A DNA stretch of 64,000 nucleotides, taken from NCBI GenBank assembly GCA_020310875.1, contig CM035407.1, positions 205,033,608-205,097,607 on the forward strand. Reading direction: 5' to 3'. Made by a program: the position numbers and the translations under genes. The notes beneath the pieces are model-generated. The model was not told the origin of the DNA, made no database searches, and worked only from the letters and a program-made list of their open reading frames with translations. Positions within the stretch are counted from its first letter, which is position 1, and each line of letters starts with the position of its first letter. The stretch comes from Ceratopteris richardii. Lineage: Eukaryota > Streptophyta > Polypodiopsida > Polypodiales > Pteridaceae. Shown here one piece after another: positions 57,204 to 64,000 of the stretch.

Positions 57204-58700
57204 GTAAGTATCTCTTTGATTGTTCACTCATGAGTGATATTGAAGATTTTAAATATGAGGTTTATTTGAAAAGTAGACTTCAGATATGAATCATTTAATG
57301 TTGAAGATTTAGTCAACTTCCTTCCTTGAAAATGTAAAAAACAAAACTTAGATGACAAGAAAAATATCAAAATGCTCCATGTTCTCTGGATTCGCATTTG
57401 TGTGCTTTATATGTAATTGTGTGTTTCCTATGTAGTGGTGTGCACATTTACATGTTTTTACGTATTGTCATCAACATGGCACTTCTTAAAAGCATATGTG
57501 CTCTATTGTGCACCAGAATTTTTGCTGCTTGTATGTTATAATGACATTATGTGTATGGGATGAACCAATGCTTTGTAAAAGGCCTATGGCTCAAGTGAAC
57601 ATTTAAAAATTTGTAAATTACCATGAAAACAGCAGAAGTGCATAATTCAAGGTAGGATAGCTAGAAGTGCCTCTTTTGAGTGTCTATAACAAACATGAAT
57701 GATTTGAATCGGCAAACATCTAACCAAGGATTTCATTATTATATCATATTCTTATCATATATTTGTTTTATCTCTTTTGCTCTGCCTCATTGTAGAAGCA
57801 AGGAGGAGAATAATTTACATAAAATCAAACAGGAGTAGAGCTCTCCTATCAGAAAAGAAGACAAGACTGAATTAAAATGTCCAATTAGAAGCTAATTGTT
57901 TTTCACATGAATGATTCGGATGATTATTGCAGGATCACATAGCTGATTTAAATTCTTGATAGTTTCTTGGTTTGATTCTTTGAAGTTTAAAAGCCATAGC
58001 TTTGATGGTTTGTGTAGATCAATTTCTTGATCTATATGCTCGATGTGGTGTGTCCTCTTAAGTGCAATATGCACTGTGGGTTGCAATTTGACAGCTCAAT
58101 AGGGAAGGAAGAATAGTATATACAATGACACAGTGAAATAAGAGAAAGAAGCTGAAATTATGAGTACAAACAGCTCAAAAGAGGATGATACAAACTTTGG
58201 GCAATCGGTAGGAGACATAAGCATACACCTTCATTTTAAGTGCTGGACTTCGGTTCCCTAAACATACATGCTCAAAATCTAGTCTTCCAACTAGCTGCGC
58301 AAGAGAAGATTGGCCAATAACTGCTTGCCCACTACTCACTCAGAGTGCCAAGCTAGAGTGCCAAGCTAGCTGATTCCAATTCTACCAAGTGGAGCACTAG
58401 TGGTAAGCTAAGAGCTCTATGCACACAACGAGAAGGCAAAGCTGCAGGAGTGCAATCCTTCCTCGAGTCTCTCTTTGAGCTTTTTTTGTTGAAGGAGAGG
58501 TCTACTTATATAGTTTTTCTGGAAGTGAAGGATAGCAAAAGGGGACGAAATTAGTTTCTTCTTTGGCAGGTTCTCTGACAATTTTGGTACTCTGGAAGCT
58601 TCCTTCTTGGTTCACTTTTCCCGCACCATCACTATCTTCCAAATTCTGGTATTTGGCGCCGTCCATCGTCCATGAGTTCTTCGCGTGCAAGTGGCTGAAA
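57204..58700. other. MDP-1 third intron, no gene seen
   Basis: It begins with the donor GTAAGT. No final MDP-1 exon was recognised. A TTTGGCGCCGTC word near 58650 recalls a gypsy primer-binding site, but no LTR was identified beside it. Confidence 0.4.
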
Positions 58701-58963
58701 ATTTAGACCATATGGAGATCTAGAAAATTTAGTCTCTTTTTTTCAAGTGAAAAAATAGACTAAGTCAAAAGTACATCCTTTTCTTAAAAAATAGACTACT
58801 TTTGAAGTAAGTAGACTAACTTCATAAAAATGGTGAACTTTTGAGTAAGTTGACTAGTAAAATTTGACCAAAAAAATAGACTAGTTTGAGAAATTGGTCA
58901 ACTTAGGAATTTAAACTACTTAGAGAATTGGTGAACTGAGAAAATTAGACGACTCAGGGAATT

Positions 58964-59115
58964 GGTGAAATGGGAAAATAGGCAACTTAGGAAAATAGGT
59001 GAAATGGGAAATTAGGCAACTTGGGAAAATAGGTGAAATGGGAAATTAGGCAACTTGGGAAAATAGGTGAAATGGGAAAATAGGCAACTTGGGAAAATAG
59101 GTGAAATGAGAAATT
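58964..59115. repeat. 34-bp minisatellite, about 4.5 units
   Basis: Units start at about 58964, 58998, 59032, 59066 and 59100 (partial). The unit consists of GGTGAAATGGGAAA(A/T)TAGG followed by CAACTTGGGAAAATA. More degenerate units (GAATTGGTGAACTGAG) extend left to about 58880. Confidence 0.9.
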
Positions 59116-60089
59116 AGTGAAGTAGGAAATTGGGAATTCTGCCTTCTTCATGAACTCATGAGCTGGATCCCCTCTTCTCCATTTTCTTGCTCTTCGCTTT
59201 CTCCCCTTGCTCGAATTCGAGGTAACTTGCCTTGTACTTGGCTTCTGCAACTTGAAAAGCAAAATATAAAATACATTATTTTAGGGGTGTATCAAAGTAC
59301 CCCGCTACAGGTTGCCCACCACTTAGACATTCTCCGTCCTTGGAGAAAAATAATACTCTTTTTTCTTTTGTCTTTTCTTTTTCTCTCTCTCTCTCTCTTT
59401 TTCCTTCTTCTTCTTCTTCTTTTTCTTTTTCTCCTTTGTCTCCCTTTCTCTTTTTCTTTCTTCCTTTTTTTTTTGGGTACAATAGAGGGGTTTTGAATCG
59501 AATAATTGATGTGCCCCTTCTGCAACTCCTTAAGACCAAGACTTTCGCACAGCAAGAGGAGATGGAATCTTTGCTTTCACTTGATCTTTCTCTCGTGCAA
59601 GGGGGTGCTATGCTGGGCTGCGCTAGGAAGAGGATAAAATGGAGGAAAAGCTAGGAACAATAGAAAACTTGACTAAATTTGCCTCTTGTCGATTACCGAG
59701 GAAAATCCTCTTCACAAATCGAATGAGAAGTTTGCTGCTGTGATCAATTTATTTGAAGCAATGACTGAACAAATCATGAAGCTATGAGAAGTTTGCTGCG
59801 TCCATCAAGTCATGAAGCTGAGGAAATAGGAGAAGTCTGCGATCAAATCGACTGAACAAGGAAAATCGAGGAGTCGTCTTGCTGCTGCCATCAAATCGAC
59901 TGAACAAGGCATGCAGATCAGCAAATGGTTCAGCAAATCGACTAACAAGTCGAATAAGCTGAGATTCACAAATCGACTAAGGAAAAGAAAATCGACTTTT
60001 ATCCCAAAAATCAACTTTATTAAGGAATTCGACTCAACGATTAAAATATGGAATCTAATCGGTTAAAAAACGTCACTCACGTCGAAGAC
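59116..60089. other. no gene recognised; includes a CT-rich tract
   Basis: A pyrimidine-rich tract with CTCTCT and CTTCTT runs lies at about 59360-59475. From 59740 to 60000, AAATCGACT and GAAGTTTGCTGC words recur. Open frames through the CT tract are low-complexity and not credible genes. Confidence 0.4.
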
Positions 60090-60510
60090 TCAAAATGGAC
60101 TAAAAAAATTAACTAACTTGATCTAAAAAAAGTCGACTAACCTTAGAAATGACTAAAAAAAAGGGCTAAAACCAACTTGACCCAAAAAATTTAAAAACTT
60201 GACTAAAAAAAAAAAAACGACTAAGAAAATTTAGACTAACAAAATTTGACTAAAAATTAAACCAAATAGACTAAAAAGTTTAGACTAAAAAAATTTTGAC
60301 TAAAAAAATTTGACTAAAACTTAAACTAAAGTCGACTAAAAAGTTTAGACTAAAAAAATTTGACTAGAAAATTTCGTCTAAAAAATTTTGACTTAAAAAA
60401 AATTGACTAAAACTTAAACCAAAGTCGACTAAAAAGTTTAGACTAAAAAAATTTGACTAAATTTTTTGGACTAAAAACAAATTGACTAAAAAAGTTTAGA
60501 CCAAGAAAAA
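60090..60510. repeat. degenerate TTTGACTAAAA-type repeat field
   Basis: Words of the form GACTAAAAA, TTTAGACTAAA and TTTGACTAAA recur more than 20 times. A longer unit of about 95 bp, containing AAAGTCGACTAAAAAGTTTA, occurs at about 60330 and again at about 60421. It borders the Ty3/gypsy element and might be part of its LTR. Confidence 0.7.
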
Positions 60511-63500
60511 TAGACTTTTTGGTTGGTTTTCGGTCTTTTTTTTGTGCTTTTCTTTGTTTTTGAATGGCAAGGCATAATCTACTTACATTATACATAGTAC
60601 TACAATATGTACAATGGTGATACAATTGTCTTCAACGGGTTTGGTGGGAAAGTTGGTAAGGTTTGAGACGAGACCGGTTCACCAAAGGGATTTGGGTTCC
60701 ATCAAGAGTGGAGAGACGTACCGCCCCTTTAGGAAAGATCTCTTTTACCTTGTAAGGACCTGTCCATCATGTGGATAACTTCTTTTCTTTCTTGTTGTAC
60801 AAGCTTGGTTGATATAGCAAAACCAACGATCCTTCCTTGATTTCTGTCTTCAACAGATTTCTGTCGTGCCATGCTTTCCGCTTCATTTGCTCTTTCTCGA
60901 GAGTTGAATGTGCTATCGTTCTCTTTTCCTCCAATTGATGTAATCTGTCCATAATGATGTTACTTATACCTTGCAAATTATCAATCCTTGGTGGTCCCAC
61001 TCTGCTTGATCCTTTTAGAAATTCTAATGGAGCTATTGCTTCAAGACCATATACTAATTGGAAGGGAGTATGTTTCGTGGTTACCTTGAATGCCGTCCTG
61101 TATGCCCATACAACACCTAGGTAGGGAGTGCCCCATGTGAAGGGATGGAGATAGCACATTTTCCTCAAGAGCGAGATGAGTACCTTGTTGGTGCTTTCTG
61201 CTTGACCATTGGCTCGTGGGTAATATGCACATGATTTTTTGTGGAAAATTTTGTACTTCATAAATATTTCAGTTAGGGTTTTGTTGATGAAATGAGATCC
61301 TTGGTCACTTGTAACTTCAATTGGACAGCCATACCTGCATAAAATATTTTCATACAAAAGAGAGGCTATCGTATGAGAAGTGTAATCTTTTGTCGCCAGA
61401 ACTTCTGCCCATTTCGTAGCGTAATCAGTGGCCACCAACAAGTACCTCACATTCGAGGGAGAAGTGATAGGATAGATTGACCTTGGTTTTGGTGCACAAC
61501 GTTGGCAAGTGTCGCATGTCTTTGCGTATTCTGTTGCATCTCGAAAAAGATAAGGCCACCATAATCCTCCATGTAAAATCCGATGTGCTATTATGTGACT
61601 TGGATAGTGGCATGCAACTGTTCCTCCATGGGCTTCTTCTAGTATTTGTTGTACTTCATGTGGTAGGACGCATCTCCTATAGATCCCATCATATCCAACT
61701 CGGAAAAGAGTATTTTGAACGATTAAAAAATTCTTACTTTTTAGGAGCAATCTTCTTTGTTCGAGTGGCGTGAGGTTAGGTGGGAAGACACCCGTAGTTA
61801 AGAAATGATGAACGTCCTAGTACCAAGTAGGGTAAGTTCTTACTTGAAATAAAGATTGATCTCGGAGGTTGTCTTCTATGCCCGTAACTGGTTCCGGATG
61901 TCCTTTAATCCTTAAAAGGTGATCTGCCACATGGTGCTTCCGAGGTCGTTGAACTAGTTCGAAGTTGAATTCTTGGAATAAGAGTAGCCACCTCCACACT
62001 CTTCCATAGATGTTCCGTTTGTTTAGCAAATATTTGATTGCCTGATGGTCGGTGATGACTATGAAGTGAATTCCCAACAAATAATGATGGAACTTCTTGA
62101 GGGCGAAAACAATAACGAGTGCTTCTCTTTTAGTAGTACTATAGTTGCGCTCTGCTTTGGTTAGGATTCTGCTAGCATAGTAAATGGGTTGGTCAAGTTT
62201 ATGTTCTTTGATAGGTTGCGTGAGTATGGATCCTACCGCTATAGAACTTGCATCCACATGAACGTGGAAGGTAGCATTCCAATCTGGTGCTACTAAAATA
62301 GGTGCACTGATAAGTTTGGTTTTTAGAAGGGTGAATGCATTGTCTTCTACTTCAGTCCACTGAAAGGGTACCATTTTGCTAACGAGCCTAGAGAGGGGCT
62401 TAGTTATCTCAGCATACATTTTTATGAACTTGCGGTGATAGCCGGTATATCCTAAGAAACTCTGGATTTCTTTTGCATTAATTGGTTTGGGCATATGAAG
62501 TACTGCTTTGATTTTGTCAGGATCGGGAGCCATACCTTTTGCTGAGACTATGAAGTGTCCCTTCGGTCACCAAAAAGTGACATTTGTTTGGATTGAGTTT
62601 CAATTTGGCTTCTTTGCAAGCACTAAAAACTTGTTCTAATTGACAAAGATGATCAGTGAAGTTTTCCACTGGAGTAGAACATCCAGTGCCTGAAAAGGTG
62701 GAGAAGTCGTCCATAAAGATCCTCAAGAATGATGGCAACAATGATCGGAAGATTGAGTAAACCACTCGATTGAAAGAGGCAAGAGCATTGCATAATCCAA
62801 AAGCCATCTTAGTATATATATACGTACCCCATGGAGTTACAAATGCAGTTTTAGCTTGGTCCTTTGGATGGGTGAACACTTGGTTGTATCCGCTAAATCC
62901 ATCCATGAAACTGTATAAAACATGACTAGCCACATCTTCCAAAACTTGTTCTGAAAATGGGGTTGGAAACCCATCGGGAATCGTAACCTTGTTGAGAGCT
63001 CGAAAATCGACACAAACACGAATCTTGTTGGATTGCTTCTTTTGGACTATTACCATCGATGATAACCATTCAGAATGCTCTACTGGGACAATGATTTTTG
63101 CATCCTCTAGCTTTTCTATTTCTTTTTTGACCGCTTCTGCATACTTTGGATTAAGTCGATAAATCCTTTCTCTTACTGGCTTAGCATCATGAATCAATGG
63201 AATAGAATGCTCTCCAAGATGAACAGGAATTCCTTCTAAGTCATGGTAACTCCATGCAAACACATCCTTGAAATTTTGCATGAAAGTGGTTACCTGATGG
63301 AGCAAGGACGGATGATCCCAAAGCCATGTTGCTAGTAAGATTGGTTGTGAATGCTCCTCGTTTCCAAGATTGACTTGTCTTACAGGTTGAGATGTCATGG
63401 CTGATTCTTCGTTATGGTCTTCAAAAATGCATTGTGGATAGGCCGGAGATTCCTCTATGTTGATCTTTGATTCCTTTTCTTGCATCCATGAAGGTGAAAG

Positions 63501-64000
63501 CTCTTTCATCCACTGTATGTCGGATGGTATCGGTAAGTCGTCTATTGGAGCTCTTTTCTTCTTTCCTTGGGTCAAATCCTTCGAAACTCCTTTCTTTCCC
63601 CCTCCTCAAGTCCATGGCTGGTTCTCCAAGCCCAAGAGTTTTTACCTGTTCAGAATCCCCTTTACAAATAGATATGCCATAACATGGAAAGGCTTCCATC
63701 CATTCCAAAAGATCTTGGTCATCGTTTATTTCAATTTCATTACATGCTTCCGCGATAGGAATGTGTTGTTCTTCGAGAATAGTGAAAGAATGAGCATTAC
63801 CTCCATGTGATCCTTTCGGATCTAAGTGTATTTGTTTCTGCACTTTCCCCGGCAGGTTAACTAAAATAGTATCATTTCCCCAATCATGCATGGCTTGGAT
63901 GTGCCTTAGCCATGTCCTCCCTATGAGTAGAGGAAAGCCTCCATTGACCTGCGGTAGATTTAACACCACAGAATCTAGAAAGAATGTCAGCCCGTCCATC
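60511..64000 (-). mobile_element. Ty3/gypsy retrotransposon, pol region, cut by the window edge
   Basis: Reads right to left, starting beyond 64000. Parts: end of protease (64.0-63.8 kb, FPLLIGRTWLRHIQAMHDWG), a linker with no recognised domain, reverse transcriptase (63.3-62.6 kb: YRLNPKYAEAVKKEIEKLED, IRVCVDFRALNKVT, catalytic box FMDDF), RNase H (62.3-61.9 kb: HVHVDASSIAVGSILTQPI, YYASRILTKAERNYSTTKRE) and integrase (61.75-60.65 kb: an HHCC finger with CDTCQRCAP, VATDYATKWAE, TSDQGSHFINK, RANGQAESTNK as D, D and E, and a C-terminal tail). The pol has only a few breaks, so it is younger than the relics at 3.9-30 kb. LTRs were not identified; the left one may lie in 58.7-60.5 kb. It sits antisense in the MDP-1 third intron. 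Confidence 0.88.

Noticed and set aside
58640-58670. Primer-binding site (TTTGGCGCCGTC) on the + strand
   Set aside because: It matches the start of a gypsy primer site, but no LTR end was recognised beside it and the neighbouring gypsy element has the opposite orientation. Left as a possible coincidence.
59276-59654. Ser/Phe- and Lys/Glu-rich ORFs on both strands
   Set aside because: They follow a CT-rich tract, are low-complexity, and lack any conserved motif.
57204-60500. Last exon of MDP-1
   Set aside because: I searched for the expected VSKMGV-like start and C-terminal segment on the + strand and found no convincing match.

Overview
The window looks like nuclear DNA of a land plant with a large, repeat-rich genome. 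The evidence is plant-type genes split by long introns, plant-lineage Copia and Ty3/gypsy elements (one Copia primer site matches initiator-tRNA-Met), a plant-type hAT transposase, and a 5.8S rRNA piece of land-plant type. A fern or other seed-free plant is my guess, an inference that a database search could overturn. Only two ordinary host genes are clear, both only partly inside the window and both on the + strand.

Layout. 1-2.1 kb: the last four visible exons of a chloroplast rhodanese-like/PpiC protein (STR12 type). 3.8-19 kb: a graveyard of retroelements: two related Ty3/gypsy gag relics (3.9-5.3 and 15.1-18.7 kb), Copia relics (5.6-6.7, 7.3-11.3 and, on the - strand, 13.8-14.1 kb), an L1-type LINE relic (12.7-13.7 kb) and a long TC tract. 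19.6-25.2 kb: the most unusual region. A multi-exon gene (about 21.19-25.16 kb, with its own TATA box) encodes a ParB/sulfiredoxin-like domain followed by a beta-class DNA N6A/N4C methyltransferase. Two of its introns hold arrays of a 19-bp palindrome, GTCGATGCCAGGCATCGAC and variants. An unidentified coding-like block and a divergent small - strand ORF lie upstream. 25.9-30.3 kb: a heavily decayed Ty3/gypsy relic. 30.55-37.16 kb: a Copia element on the - strand with both LTRs and a perfect TAAGT target duplication. 40.14-44.79 kb: a very young gag-only LTR element on the - strand, with LTRs that look nearly identical, that contains about 130 nt of 5.8S rRNA.

45.9 kb to beyond the right edge: the magnesium-dependent phosphatase 1 (MDP-1, HAD superfamily) gene. 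Three short exons are spread over 11.3 kb. Intron 1 (7.5 kb) hosts an hAT transposon and rearranged Copia pieces. Intron 2 (3.4 kb) hosts CATACG, AT, GT and CT microsatellites and a 234-bp duplication. The third intron runs into minisatellites and a Ty3/gypsy pol region on the - strand (60.6-64 kb, cut by the window end). The final MDP-1 exon was not found.

The strongest candidate for a new system is the ParB-like/methyltransferase gene with palindrome arrays in its own introns. The palindrome has the symmetry expected of a protein-binding or methylation site. Its variant copies differ mainly by C-to-T or G-to-A changes at CG and CHG positions, as heavy cytosine methylation would produce. No software was run. 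Exon limits come from reading frames and GT/AG sites and are approximate where stated.
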